Assembly (NCBI GenBank): GCA_017442185.1
Contig: JAFSAT010000025.1
Location: forward strand, 102,081 to 166,080
Length of the DNA: 64,000 nucleotides
Origin: Bacteroidaceae bacterium
GTDB lineage: Bacteria > Bacteroidota > Bacteroidia > Bacteroidales > Bacteroidaceae
Direction of reading: 5' to 3'
Shown piece after piece: positions 54,701 through 63,847 of this stretch. A model generated the notes under the pieces. That model saw only the letters and a program-made list of their open reading frames with translations. It was not told the origin of the DNA and made no database searches. The position numbers were made by a program, and so were the translations under genes. The stretch's first letter is position 1. Every line of letters starts with the position of its first letter.

Positions 54701-55019
54701 CTATAATGTGCTGATGCGCGACACTGACAGCGGTGTGCGCGTGGTACTATTCTCGCTCACAGGGGCTGTTATTCCCGCAGGTGTTACCGAAATTTTCACC
54801 GTTGAGGGCGACGCTGCCATTGCGGCGGTAAAGGCTGCCGATAGCGCTGCAAAAGCAATGTCAGTGGCTGTTGAAAATTCCGAGACTACTCGCATCGAGA
54901 GTATCGAGGATGCCAACAGTGGCAAGAAAGTGATTTTCGACCTTACGGGCCGACGCATATATGAGATTGTCTCCACCGGCGTATATATTATCGACGGCGA
55001 GAAGGTTCTTGTGAAGTGA
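51729..55019 (+). CDS. Secreted multidomain protein: EYFWD repeats, Fn3/LRR, dockerin-like, type-IX-like tail
   Basis: 1096 aa with a signal peptide (cleavage near residue 36). Four tandem repeats open with EYFWD at about 41, 116, 189 and 262 and share GVHTL and WSP motifs, spaced 73-75 residues. A region of unknown type (330-530) follows, then a fibronectin/Ig-like domain (535-635), an LRR stretch near 638-745 (LNLSRNNITGDL), a dockerin-like pair of loops at about 869-929 (DANIDAILDILD), a beta domain, and a C-terminal tail ending FDLTGRRI...GVYIIDG..VLVK. The tail resembles type A sorting signals of the type IX system. It is likely surface-bound; the ligand is unknown. Confidence 0.82.
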   Translation: MNNIVRFVIRGVHNARLLRCVAIFALLLCGTSRVTAQIQVEYFWDADNGLGKCTRVNGSAAVGGELDFKISTDELSPGIHTLGVRAFVLSDTASYFSPIVYSYVAKACEQEISAIEYFWDNDPGIGNATRVAGGTAKSGESVSFKISAKGLSSGVHTLGMRAKGVGWSPTVYKLVISETASDDCAQYIEYFWDTDPGFGKGMRELLQPNAEGNDVSFEIPTTGLDDGVHTLCVRTKGRAWSPLTCYLVRVEGGEASLIDDIEYFWDTDPGYGKGIKVPFEQGSSVNISEWEPDIEGMTGDRIFCLRAHAGGGWSVIYSGEISFSVEGHYTLNEQLAEDAKRNFRSLSEMFAYFVARRVTADVAVEVRDGATFAYDATSAEAMGLLAGVAEDLIECGGRLKFTAASAATVSLTVPEEQLPLALRAVTYVDCENVKLLVNGEQYDFSLLAFTKDEVCPGGSSEAREWSTMSSALTVEYKAVPRNGCRVTNYIAVGVGDLPPMPLGNSGTTTDYIDYNVTLKREGVEVLSFVYRITVGPTVASKSVSFIPPTPADGAMADPGKVTIYWSAVGGAQSYLVAVEAVNEADGTVVCDTVAQTATNFNIEVQTGFTYRYSVKACGKCDSTAYFTRSLPSFRTNDEDIAALRVLYNALDGDSWKKRWVLDAETLMSKNYPGVTFNSEGRVTAIDLANCNLTGELPSEGFVLPALASLNLSRNNITGDLSLFLDECASLTALNMNYNRLSVLEKALPSSITNLQMGGQYYYHTDYVDELALNNILMDKNNMSGIVAGDFAWYNHAAGNFSARPYFVIYDGNDTDFGTQIGRINYSEGYYKLTYLNGDYTLAQNSETFMMSYSNVANYSIYPARLSFVEGDANIDAILDILDVQHTLNYVASFDGANGFFNRSAANLFDDALLNVQDIVAMVNLLLEENNTASMSRRRVTARSLDNNAADVYISVAEGVIKIASTREVAALDILLEGVKAEQVKQLLGKKNYNVLMRDTDSGVRVVLFSLTGAVIPAGVTEIFTVEGDAAIAAVKAADSAAKAMSVAVENSETTRIESIEDANSGKKVIFDLTGRRIYEIVSTGVYIIDGEKVLVK

Positions 55020-55040
55020 TAATGTATAAACTATTTATAA

Positions 55041-58000
55041 ATGAAGAATATAATAATAAATAAAGGGCTTTTGTTGTTGACGCTATTTGTGCTGTGTCCA
55101 CTCTATGTGTTCGCACAAGGCAGCGGCGACAACCGCTTGTTCGTCAAAGATTTTGAGGGTGCGGCAGGAAAGAGCATCAACGTTCCGTTTTTTTTGACGA
55201 ATACCGATGATATTGTTGCCGTGCAGTTTGATGTTGCCTTGCCTTATGCGGCAGCTGTCCAAAATAATAATTATAATGCAGCGCTGTCGTTGGTGGATAA
55301 TCGCTGCGACGGGCATGTAGCAAGCATGAAGCCGTTGGGAAACAACAGGTACACTGTGGTTCTGATGTCTCTTGCCAACAGAGCGGTAAAGGGTAATCTG
55401 GGACATTTGCTAAACATTGCAATGAGCATCGCTGCCGATGCACAGCCCGGCGAAACGGCCGATGTTAAGATTTCAAATATCGTGCTGTGCAAGGCCGATG
55501 GCACAAATGTAGTCTCGGAGAGTGAGCAAACGGCGCAGTTTACAGTGCAGCGTGTGCCGACTCCCGACCTTATGGTTGCCTCTGTTGAGCCTGTTGCAAC
55601 CGAACTTATGCCGGGAAAGGCGTTACAACTGAAATATGTGGTGAGCAACATCGGCGATGCCGAGACAGGCTCCGGATGGACAGAGAATATCTATCTTGAA
55701 GATGCCGACGGGGAGCGTTTCTTTGCCGGCAGCACAGTGTATGGTTATAAATTGAACAGTGGCGAGACGGTGAACCGCACCGTAGAGGTCATACTGCCCG
55801 AGGCACTTGCCGTCGAGGGTGAGGTGCAGCTGTTTGTAGAGATTGTGAACAACAGCCTAACGGGTGAGATTCTTGCCGACCGTGGCAATAACAGCGCCTA
55901 CGGCAGCAGAGTCTGCATGGTGGGCAAAAAACTCTTCTTGAAGGCACGTACCGACAGAATTGCCGAGGGTGGCACTCTCTCGTTTACGCTCACACGCTCG
56001 GGCTATCGTGGCGAGGATGAGACATTCTCCGTCATCTGCGACAATGAGGGAATGCTCACATTTGATGGGGCTGTTACCATAGGCAAGGGCACGTCGGGTG
56101 CTTCGTTCACTGTAAAGGCTCCCGAGAATAGCGATGTGAACACTTACGTGGGAACAACGCTTCGCGTGGCGGCCGCCAATGGTTACGATGCAGTGTCGTT
56201 TAAGGTTGAGATTGTCGATAATGACGACTATCCGCTCACTCTTTCCTCCGATAAGGTAATATATACCGAAGGCGAGGATGCGCAGGTCTCCTTCACTGTG
56301 GAACGTGGCGGCCCGCTCGACAATGAGCTTAAAGTGGCTCTCTCAAACAGTGCGGCGGCGCGATTCTCGCTGCTGCGTGCAATAACTATTCCTGCCGGAG
56401 AGAGCAGTGCAACAGCCGTTGCAACCATAAAGGATAATCTTACTCCGCAACAAAATACAACGGTCACATTCACCGCTTCGGCTACGGGATATACAAGCAG
56501 CAAGCGTAATGTGGTGCTTAATGACAATGACCGTCCGAACATAAAGCTCACACTGTCGACCAATATGGTGAGCGAGGATGCTGGATATGGATGTGTTACG
56601 GGTACAATAACACGCGACGGCGACCTGAGCGAGGGTGTATCTGTGAAATTGGATAATTCTTCGAACGGCGAGGTCTATTTTGATGCCGACAGGGTAATTA
56701 TTCCGGCCGGAAGCAGCAAGGTCTCTTTTCCCATCGGGGTTACGGACAATGCCACAATATCGGGAACTAAAAGGTATTCTGTTTGGGCTGCTCTTTATAT
56801 GACCGACTGCAAATGTGCCGTCGGCAGCGACAGTCCGGCGTACAGCAGTGCAGAGCTAAGTGTTACGGATAACGATGCAGAGTATCGTCTTTCGTTTGCC
56901 ACAAATGCCGCGTCGGTGGCCGAGGGTGGTGAAACAACTGTGACTATTACGCGAAACGACGAGGATGCGGCCGGCAATCTGCTTGTCAATCTTACAGTGG
57001 ACGATGCCACGGTTGCAATGCCCGAGAGTGTCACTATTCCTTCGGGCAGCCGTTCGGCACAATTCAAGATAGCGGTTCCTGCGAACAGCGAGACTGCCGA
57101 TGAACGTTATTTTACGGTAAAAGCCGCAGCCGAGGGCTATGAGCCTGCGTCGGTGCTGTTTGCCATTAGCGACAAGAGCCTGCCCGACTATAATATAAAG
57201 TCGGTCTCTATTGAGGGTAGCGAACTTATTCAGGGGCGCGAGTTTACTCTTGTCACCGAGGTTGAGAATTGTGGACTTAGTGAACTTGCCGCGGGCATGC
57301 GTGTGAGTGTATATGTGGCAGAGCACTCTTCGTTCATGCGAGGATTTATGGGCGAGGTGATTACTCGAAATGAGCTTCTCGGATATGTATATACTCCCGA
57401 GGCTGTGTCGGCCGGAGAAACTAAGATTTTCAAGTACAAGGTAAAACTTTCTTCGTCGTGGTTCGGAACAAATTACATAATCACAATGGCCGACACCGAC
57501 AATGAGGTTGAAGAGCTAAGTGCGGGGCGTAATACTTCTCATGGCTTGAGGGTGAACATTGTGTCGCCGTTTAAAAATGTAGAACTTTCGGCCGATAAGG
57601 ATAGTTACGTGCCGGGAGAGGTTATTGCCATCGAGGGCTATTCTCCCACTGCCATGGAGGGGGATGCCATGGAGATTTATCTCTACAATACCTCCGGCGA
57701 TGTGCACACCGTTACAACAAAAACGGCAGTAGACGGAACGTTTGCTGCACAACTTGTGGTTGCAGGCTCAATGGGCGGCAGCTACTCGATAGGGGCACGT
57801 GCCATAGGCGAGGATTTGTTTGAAGAGCTTGATAAGGCAAATGTTTGCAGCATGAGTGTCAACGGCGGTGCTTATTTCCGTTGGGATGTAACACAGAATA
57901 TACCGGTGAACGGTGAACTTACGATAAAAAATATGTCGGCCGAGGATGTTACCGACGTGCATATATTGCTCGATGGTGCTCCCGACTATTGCTCATTGGT

Positions 58001-61000
58001 GGTTGACGATATTCCTGTGATTGGTGCAGGAAAGAGTGTGAAGGTTAATTACACACTGACTGCCACAGATGTCACAAGCGGTAGCGATTGGGTGAGATTC
58101 TCGTTGACTGCCGAATGTGCACAGGGGGCTAAAAACATCAACGATGTATATTTCTATTGTCGCGCGGCAAAGCCGCAGTTGTCTTTTGCCATGAGCGAGG
58201 TTAATACCACGCTGATGCGCGGCGGCACACGTACATTTGATGTTAAATTTACCAATACAGGCTCTGCACCCACAGGTGATGTATCTATTGAGATTCCTAC
58301 GGGCACAGCGTGGTTGGGTGTAACAACTCCAACTTCTATTGCTTCGTTAGACAAGGGCGAGAGTGCAGCAATCACTCTGCAATTTGTGTATCGCGACGGA
58401 ATGATTGTCGACGGTGTTTATGAGTCGTATGTGCGTGTGAAGGGTGCCGACGGCGGCAATGCCATTCTGCCGGTGAAAATAACCCTTGTGGGAACAGAAG
58501 AGGCTACGCTGACGGTGGATGCGGTGGATATATTCACTAAGGCCGACGAAACGGGTAACGGCCCTCATGTAGAGGGTGCCAAAATATCACTCGTGAACAA
58601 AATGACGGGCGAAACGGCTCTCACAGGCGTTACGGATGCTGATGGAACGTGGACTACAACGGTGCTGAAAGAGGGTGTATACGACCTTTACGTGCAGGCC
58701 GACGGCCACAAGAGATACGGCGAGACTATCATCGTTGGCCCGGGTGAGACGCTGTTCAAAGAGGTATTCCTCGACTATCAGGCTGTAACCGTCACATATA
58801 CGGTAGAAGAGACTGAGATTGTAGAGGAGTATGAGACGCGCCTGGAACTTGTGTTTGTTCCCGATATTCCGCAGGCTGTGCTTGTTGCCGACGAGGTGCA
58901 TTTTGGCAACGGTGGCACTGCGGTAAGAAACATCAAAATTACCAACCGAGGCAAACTGACGGCTTATAACCCTTATCTGCTGTTCCCCAAGGTTGAGGGA
59001 ATTACTTTCACTGTGCTGTCTGAATATCCCGCTGCTGTTTATCCCAACGAAACGTTTGAGGTTAAAGTGCAGTTCGATGGTCCCGAAGAGCTTAAGTCGG
59101 CGGCTGCAACGGCCAAGGCCGAATATGGATTCAAATTGGCAGGTGTGATGTATGACAACAGCGACCCTGTGTTGCTCAAATGGGGCAAAGGGGATGATAT
59201 GCCGTTTATTCTTGGCGGTGGCGGATTCGGTTACGACGAGGATAGCGGCTCGGGAGGTTTAGGCGAGCCCGACCTCGACGAAGAGAATGATGACAATGGC
59301 GGATTCGGCTTTGAGGATGAACCGGTTGTTACATGGCTGCCTACATCGAAACATTCGCAGGTTGTGCTTGAATTCCGACAGACATTCTTCCTCACACGTC
59401 AGGCGTTCAACGGCACTCTGACGATTGATAATGCACAGGAGGGACGTTTGCGCGACATTGTGTTTGAGGCTGATGTGAAGACTATGGAGGGCGAGGATGT
59501 TTCGGATTTGTTTGCCATAGAATATGAGAAGCCTACGGGTGTTACCGTTGAGGATGATGGCACGTGGAGCATGGATGGCCTTGCCACAGGCGTGGCGCAT
59601 GTGTTGTATGTACCTTCAAAAGAGACGGCGCCTGCTGAGCCTGTGAAGTATCTTTTCGGCGGTAAGCTCTCATACACCGATGTTGCAACGGGTAAACGTG
59701 TGTCGATGAACTTGATGCAGACGTGTCTGACGGTGAACCCGTCGCCCGACCTTTATCTTACATATTTTGTGCAGCGTGAATTTATTTCGGACGACCCGCT
59801 TACCGATGATATAATAGAGCCTTGGGAGCCTGCCGAATTTGCTCTGCTCATTCAGAACAAAGGGGCAGGAAAGGCGCTCGACCTTAGTATCGAAACAACC
59901 GAACCCAAGATAATCGAGAATGTGAATAATCTGCCTGTGAGCTTCCACTCGCTATACTCGTCCATTGATGGTGTAGAGGGTAACTTCCCATTTACCAAAA
60001 TGGATGTGGGAGCAATAGACGCAGGGCAGAGTGTGCTCGCACGCTGGTTCTTTTATAGCAATGTATCGGGCTATGTGGCCGATTATTATGCCGAACTGAC
60101 AAAAGGCTCGGTGTATGGCGATGAATTTAATCTGATAACAGTGCTTGGCGCCAAGGATTTGATGCGCTCGGTACGCTGGAAGAAGAGAACATCGCCTGCC
60201 AAGGTGCGCTCGGTGGATTTGAGCGACAGAATTGCTTCGGACATCTTCCTGCTCGATGAGATTGAGGATGATGAGAATCTGCCCGACCATGTGGCTGATG
60301 CCGAGGGCAATGAGACTGCAGATTTGAATATTGTGAGCGAAAATACTCTTGTCGAGGGTAGCGGATATTCATATACGGTTACAGTAAACAGCGCCGTCGA
60401 GGGGTGGGCATACGCTCGTCTGCACGACCCGACAAATGGAGAACTTAGGTTGAAAAAGGTGGTTCGCACAAGCGACGGCATGGATATGGGCGGTAACTTC
60501 TGGCAAACCGACCGCACGATGATGAAAGACCGTTCGGTGCTCTACGAATATAATCTGCATCTTGCCGATTATATGCCCGGTGAAGCGGAAAGCTATACTC
60601 TTACTTTTGAGGATAGGCCGGCCGAGCCGCTGAGGGTGGATGCCGTTGAGGGTGTTCCCGAGGGTGAGACGACGCAGCCTGTGACAAGTGTGGCTGTCAT
60701 ATTCAGTAAGCCTGTTGATGCAGCCTCTTTCGACGCTGCCGACATTGATGTTTCGTGCAACGGCACAAATGTGCCTGCCGATAAGATTGTTGTCTCTGCC
60801 GAGAGTGATACGCGATTTGTGGTTGATTGGAGCGCAGCCGAGGCTATGTATGGAAAATATACGTTTGCTCTGTTTGCTTCGGGAATAGATGATAAGGAGG
60901 GTGCAGCCGGTGTTGGCTCTGTGACACGCTCCTGGAACCAGATGATAGACGGAAACACCATGCTGAACATCGAGGTGGTTCCCGCCGCAGGCGGAGCTGT

Positions 61001-62240
61001 CACACCGCAAAGTGGCGAACATAAGTTTGGTTATGTGACGCTTGCGGCAACAGCTGCCGAGGGGTATAAATTCCATCGTTGGAGCGAGGATGGCAAGGAG
61101 ATAAGCGCTGCATCAATGATGAATCATCTGCTGTATAAGTCAACTTCTCTGAAGGCTGAATTTGTACCGAAGAACTACAAAGTATCTGTTGAATATAACG
61201 CCGGAGAGGGCTATATTGGCGGCGCTGCAACGGGCGAGTATGAGTATGGCTCTACGCTGACACTGTATGCCGTACCTGCCGGCGGTTATCTGTTTGCAGG
61301 ATGGATGGTGAATGGTGCTGAGGTTGAGAATGCTTCGTCGGTGCTGTCGCTGATTATCAGTGGCGAAACTGTTGTCGAGGCTTTGTTTGTTCCCAACATC
61401 ATAGATTATATCATGGGTGATGTAAACGGTGACAGCAAGGTCAGTGTTACGGATATTGTCAAGCTCTGTTCGTTCATCATGGAAAATGATACTCCCACTG
61501 CTTTTGCATTCCTCAAGGGAGATATGAACGTGGATAATACTCTGAGTATCACCGACGTAGTGCGTATTGCACGCGCCATAGTGGGCGATGAGGCTCTCTT
61601 GTCGGCTGCTGCATCGTCGGCAGCGGTGCGCAAGGTTTGTGCCGGAGTGATAGGCCGAGGATTCGAGGCTTGTGTCGGCGAGGAAACGTCGTTGCCCGTA
61701 GCTCTTGATATTGCCAAGGGCGAGTATGTGGGTGTGCAGATGGATGTGTTGCTGCCGGCAGGAATGGAGATTACGGCAATAAGAGCGGGAGCGGCATTGA
61801 GCGGCTTTGAATTTGTGTGCGAGCAAATAGCGGACAACAGATGGCGTCTCTTGGGTTACTCCATGACAAGCAAATGTTTCGGTGCCACTGAAAATATGCT
61901 TGATATTGTGCTGCGTCCCTCGGTTAATGTTCCGTCGGAGAATTGTTCTGTGGAGCTGTGCGACATAAAATTGGTTGATACTATGCTCGACGAGGTGCGT
62001 ATGGAATCGGTAAGTGTGGATTTTGTCATGGGCACTACCGGGGTTGAGGCTGCTATGCACGATGTCAGCGTCAGAGGTGGCGATGCACTCTATATTACAG
62101 CTGCCGAGCCAAAGAGCATCACTATATATGCGCCCGACGGACGTGCGGTGAGGTGCGTGGAGGTTTCGCAAGGCGATACGGTGATTTATCTTGAACGTGG
62201 TGTTTACATGGTGTGCGGAACCAAAGTGATAATAAAATAA
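55041..62240 (+). CDS. Giant secreted multidomain surface protein (2399 aa)
   Basis: Signal peptide 1-26 (VFA-Q). Domain order by reading: cohesin-like fold about 30-170; CARDB-type 173-296; four Calx-beta-like domains 297-713, each ending in NDND-like acidic turns; a second CARDB 714-840; several Ig-like domains to 1150; a carboxypeptidase-regulatory-like domain near 1157-1240; an acidic Gly/Asp/Glu segment near 1399-1430; further Ig-like domains; a Big_5-like domain 1870-1970; two InlB B-type repeats 1972-2118; a dockerin pair 2123-2184 with canonical loops (DVNGDSKVSVTD, DMNVDNTLSITD); a second cohesin-like domain 2206-2330; and a tail ending GVYMVCGTKVIIK. It looks like an adhesin or scaffold. 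Confidence 0.85.
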   Translation: MKNIIINKGLLLLTLFVLCPLYVFAQGSGDNRLFVKDFEGAAGKSINVPFFLTNTDDIVAVQFDVALPYAAAVQNNNYNAALSLVDNRCDGHVASMKPLGNNRYTVVLMSLANRAVKGNLGHLLNIAMSIAADAQPGETADVKISNIVLCKADGTNVVSESEQTAQFTVQRVPTPDLMVASVEPVATELMPGKALQLKYVVSNIGDAETGSGWTENIYLEDADGERFFAGSTVYGYKLNSGETVNRTVEVILPEALAVEGEVQLFVEIVNNSLTGEILADRGNNSAYGSRVCMVGKKLFLKARTDRIAEGGTLSFTLTRSGYRGEDETFSVICDNEGMLTFDGAVTIGKGTSGASFTVKAPENSDVNTYVGTTLRVAAANGYDAVSFKVEIVDNDDYPLTLSSDKVIYTEGEDAQVSFTVERGGPLDNELKVALSNSAAARFSLLRAITIPAGESSATAVATIKDNLTPQQNTTVTFTASATGYTSSKRNVVLNDNDRPNIKLTLSTNMVSEDAGYGCVTGTITRDGDLSEGVSVKLDNSSNGEVYFDADRVIIPAGSSKVSFPIGVTDNATISGTKRYSVWAALYMTDCKCAVGSDSPAYSSAELSVTDNDAEYRLSFATNAASVAEGGETTVTITRNDEDAAGNLLVNLTVDDATVAMPESVTIPSGSRSAQFKIAVPANSETADERYFTVKAAAEGYEPASVLFAISDKSLPDYNIKSVSIEGSELIQGREFTLVTEVENCGLSELAAGMRVSVYVAEHSSFMRGFMGEVITRNELLGYVYTPEAVSAGETKIFKYKVKLSSSWFGTNYIITMADTDNEVEELSAGRNTSHGLRVNIVSPFKNVELSADKDSYVPGEVIAIEGYSPTAMEGDAMEIYLYNTSGDVHTVTTKTAVDGTFAAQLVVAGSMGGSYSIGARAIGEDLFEELDKANVCSMSVNGGAYFRWDVTQNIPVNGELTIKNMSAEDVTDVHILLDGAPDYCSLVVDDIPVIGAGKSVKVNYTLTATDVTSGSDWVRFSLTAECAQGAKNINDVYFYCRAAKPQLSFAMSEVNTTLMRGGTRTFDVKFTNTGSAPTGDVSIEIPTGTAWLGVTTPTSIASLDKGESAAITLQFVYRDGMIVDGVYESYVRVKGADGGNAILPVKITLVGTEEATLTVDAVDIFTKADETGNGPHVEGAKISLVNKMTGETALTGVTDADGTWTTTVLKEGVYDLYVQADGHKRYGETIIVGPGETLFKEVFLDYQAVTVTYTVEETEIVEEYETRLELVFVPDIPQAVLVADEVHFGNGGTAVRNIKITNRGKLTAYNPYLLFPKVEGITFTVLSEYPAAVYPNETFEVKVQFDGPEELKSAAATAKAEYGFKLAGVMYDNSDPVLLKWGKGDDMPFILGGGGFGYDEDSGSGGLGEPDLDEENDDNGGFGFEDEPVVTWLPTSKHSQVVLEFRQTFFLTRQAFNGTLTIDNAQEGRLRDIVFEADVKTMEGEDVSDLFAIEYEKPTGVTVEDDGTWSMDGLATGVAHVLYVPSKETAPAEPVKYLFGGKLSYTDVATGKRVSMNLMQTCLTVNPSPDLYLTYFVQREFISDDPLTDDIIEPWEPAEFALLIQNKGAGKALDLSIETTEPKIIENVNNLPVSFHSLYSSIDGVEGNFPFTKMDVGAIDAGQSVLARWFFYSNVSGYVADYYAELTKGSVYGDEFNLITVLGAKDLMRSVRWKKRTSPAKVRSVDLSDRIASDIFLLDEIEDDENLPDHVADAEGNETADLNIVSENTLVEGSGYSYTVTVNSAVEGWAYARLHDPTNGELRLKKVVRTSDGMDMGGNFWQTDRTMMKDRSVLYEYNLHLADYMPGEAESYTLTFEDRPAEPLRVDAVEGVPEGETTQPVTSVAVIFSKPVDAASFDAADIDVSCNGTNVPADKIVVSAESDTRFVVDWSAAEAMYGKYTFALFASGIDDKEGAAGVGSVTRSWNQMIDGNTMLNIEVVPAAGGAVTPQSGEHKFGYVTLAATAAEGYKFHRWSEDGKEISAASMMNHLLYKSTSLKAEFVPKNYKVSVEYNAGEGYIGGAATGEYEYGSTLTLYAVPAGGYLFAGWMVNGAEVENASSVLSLIISGETVVEALFVPNIIDYIMGDVNGDSKVSVTDIVKLCSFIMENDTPTAFAFLKGDMNVDNTLSITDVVRIARAIVGDEALLSAAASSAAVRKVCAGVIGRGFEACVGEETSLPVALDIAKGEYVGVQMDVLLPAGMEITAIRAGAALSGFEFVCEQIADNRWRLLGYSMTSKCFGATENMLDIVLRPSVNVPSENCSVELCDIKLVDTMLDEVRMESVSVDFVMGTTGVEAAMHDVSVRGGDALYITAAEPKSITIYAPDGRAVRCVEVSQGDTVIYLERGVYMVCGTKVIIK

Positions 62241-62249
62241 TATTATAAT

Positions 62250-63683
62250 ATGTATAAGAAAAAACTGAATTTTTTGTTTATTATGCTGTTCGCCCTTTGT
62301 GGGCAAACAGCATACTGTGTGCCCATCGAGGATGAAAATTATCTGACGATTAAGCCTTTCTTTATAACCCCGGGCGCGACTGTGAAGGTGGCGTTGGAGA
62401 TTGAGAATAATCTTGCGGCTTATGGCTATCAGACCGAGATTCTGCTGCCTGAGGGTATCACCGTTCCCAATGTCAAAGTGGGCAGCATGGTTTTGTATAA
62501 CAAAGGTATAGTGCCTGTGGCAGGTAGGATGTATGGAGATACGGGGCTGTTTAACCTTACGGCACAGGGTAAGAAAGATGGCTCTATCATTCTGCTTGCC
62601 TACTCCGACTATTATCTTCCGTTTGAGGGTAACAGTGGTGCGGTGGCAGAGATTACGTTGGTTGCCGATGAGGGTATTCTCCCCGGTGTGTATAGCCTGC
62701 AACTGCGAAACAGCGAGGTGACGGTGCTTCTCGACGACGAAGAGGTGGGTGCAATAAAGCCGCTTACCGACATTGCAGCAGTGTGCGGCACACTCTCGGA
62801 TGGGGGTACAACACTTGCGGTTGCCGGAAAATTCAACGCTGATGCTCTTGTTGCGCTGAATACAGAACTTGCCTTGCATGATGATGTGACCGCTGTGGAT
62901 ATGAGCAATGTGAGCGAGTGTGGCGGTGAGGTTGTAACCTCGAACCCCAATGCTCTTATATATACAAACGGAACACTTAACCTCAAAAACAGCGCCAATG
63001 TGGTTGCCAACGGTGTTTGCAACAATCTTACAATCACCGATGGGTACGCATTTTCTGCGAAAGGCGAATTTGAGATTCTTGCAGGGCACTATGAGCGCTC
63101 TCTTGCTGCCGGGAAATTTGGTACCGTGGTGCTCCCCTTTACTCCCGATGATGCAACCAAGAGTGCATACAATTTCTATACTTTTGCTTCAAAAGTGGAT
63201 AACTTTCTTGTTTTTGAAGAGGTGAACGCGCCTGAGGCCGGCACTCCGTATATATATGAGAATGTCTCCGGCAAGTCGGGCAGTGGCTTTTCGGCTGCGG
63301 CATGCAAGGTGAGTGATGTTATATCCGAGGATAATGCAGGAGAATGGAAGATGAGGGGAACCTACAAACGTCTTGTGTTAACTGATGCAGAGACGCTTGA
63401 ACATACATATTATGTGAGCAACAATATGATTATGTGTGCAACCGAGGAGCTGTCGATAAAGCCTTTCAGAGCTTACATGAACGGCCCTCTCTATTCTGAT
63501 GCTTTTGGCACAGGGGCGCAACAGGCTATCGGCATACGTCTGGATGGAGCAACTGCGGTGGATGTGATAACCGGCGACGATGGGGAACGAAAAATTGTCT
63601 ACGACCTTATGGGACGCAAGTGCGACAGTAAACAGTCGGGAGTGATAATAATAGATGGAAAGAAGTACTATAAGAAAAATTGA
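62250..63683 (+). CDS. Secreted protein with cohesin-like N-terminus and type-IX-like tail
   Basis: 477 aa with a signal peptide (cleavage near residue 23). Residues 24-165 resemble a cohesin/carbohydrate-binding fold: FFITPGATVKVALEIENN, then YGYQTEILLPEGITV and GAVAEITLVADEG. The middle is a beta-rich region (LNTELALHDDVTAVDMSNV, then LNLKNSANVVANGVCNNL) common in large Bacteroidales secreted proteins, with a FGTVVLPFTP module. The C-terminus (KIVYDLMGRKCD, GVIIIDGKKYY) matches a type A sorting tail. It is 9 bp behind the 2399-aa protein, whose second cohesin-like domain is similar in outline. Confidence 0.8.
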   Translation: MYKKKLNFLFIMLFALCGQTAYCVPIEDENYLTIKPFFITPGATVKVALEIENNLAAYGYQTEILLPEGITVPNVKVGSMVLYNKGIVPVAGRMYGDTGLFNLTAQGKKDGSIILLAYSDYYLPFEGNSGAVAEITLVADEGILPGVYSLQLRNSEVTVLLDDEEVGAIKPLTDIAAVCGTLSDGGTTLAVAGKFNADALVALNTELALHDDVTAVDMSNVSECGGEVVTSNPNALIYTNGTLNLKNSANVVANGVCNNLTITDGYAFSAKGEFEILAGHYERSLAAGKFGTVVLPFTPDDATKSAYNFYTFASKVDNFLVFEEVNAPEAGTPYIYENVSGKSGSGFSAAACKVSDVISEDNAGEWKMRGTYKRLVLTDAETLEHTYYVSNNMIMCATEELSIKPFRAYMNGPLYSDAFGTGAQQAIGIRLDGATAVDVITGDDGERKIVYDLMGRKCDSKQSGVIIIDGKKYYKKN

Positions 63684-63691
63684 AATTGGCA

Positions 63692-63847
63692 ATGAAAAGA
63701 GATAATTATATTAAACCCGAAACAACACTGCTCGAAATTAAGGCTGAGGCTGTTATTGCAGTTTCATTCACCACAGGGGTTGAGACAAAAGGCGAAGCCG
63801 AGGCTCCCAAGCGCAGAGGCGAGTGGGGCAATGTGTGGAGCGAGTAA
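63692..63847 (+). CDS. 51-aa peptide with Trp-rich C-terminus
   Basis: A short frame 8 bp after the 477-aa gene. The N-terminal half contains DNYIKPETTLLEIKAE, the middle AVIAVSFTTGVET, and the end RRGEWGNVWSE. No signal peptide. I recall similar short Bacteroidales ORFs with a YxxPE start and a W-x2-W end next to secreted proteins, but can name no family. It is probably translated with the cluster. It might be a secreted or processed peptide; a leader-core layout (helical leader ending near VSFTTG, then a core) is only speculation. Confidence 0.6.
   Translation: MKRDNYIKPETTLLEIKAEAVIAVSFTTGVETKGEAEAPKRRGEWGNVWSE

Noticed and set aside
61140..63089. Long open frame of 649 codons on the minus strand opposite the 2399-aa and 477-aa genes
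   Set aside because: It spans two well-supported genes and their gap, is rich in His, Cys and Arg, has no recognisable domain, and is a shadow of the codon bias on the plus strand.
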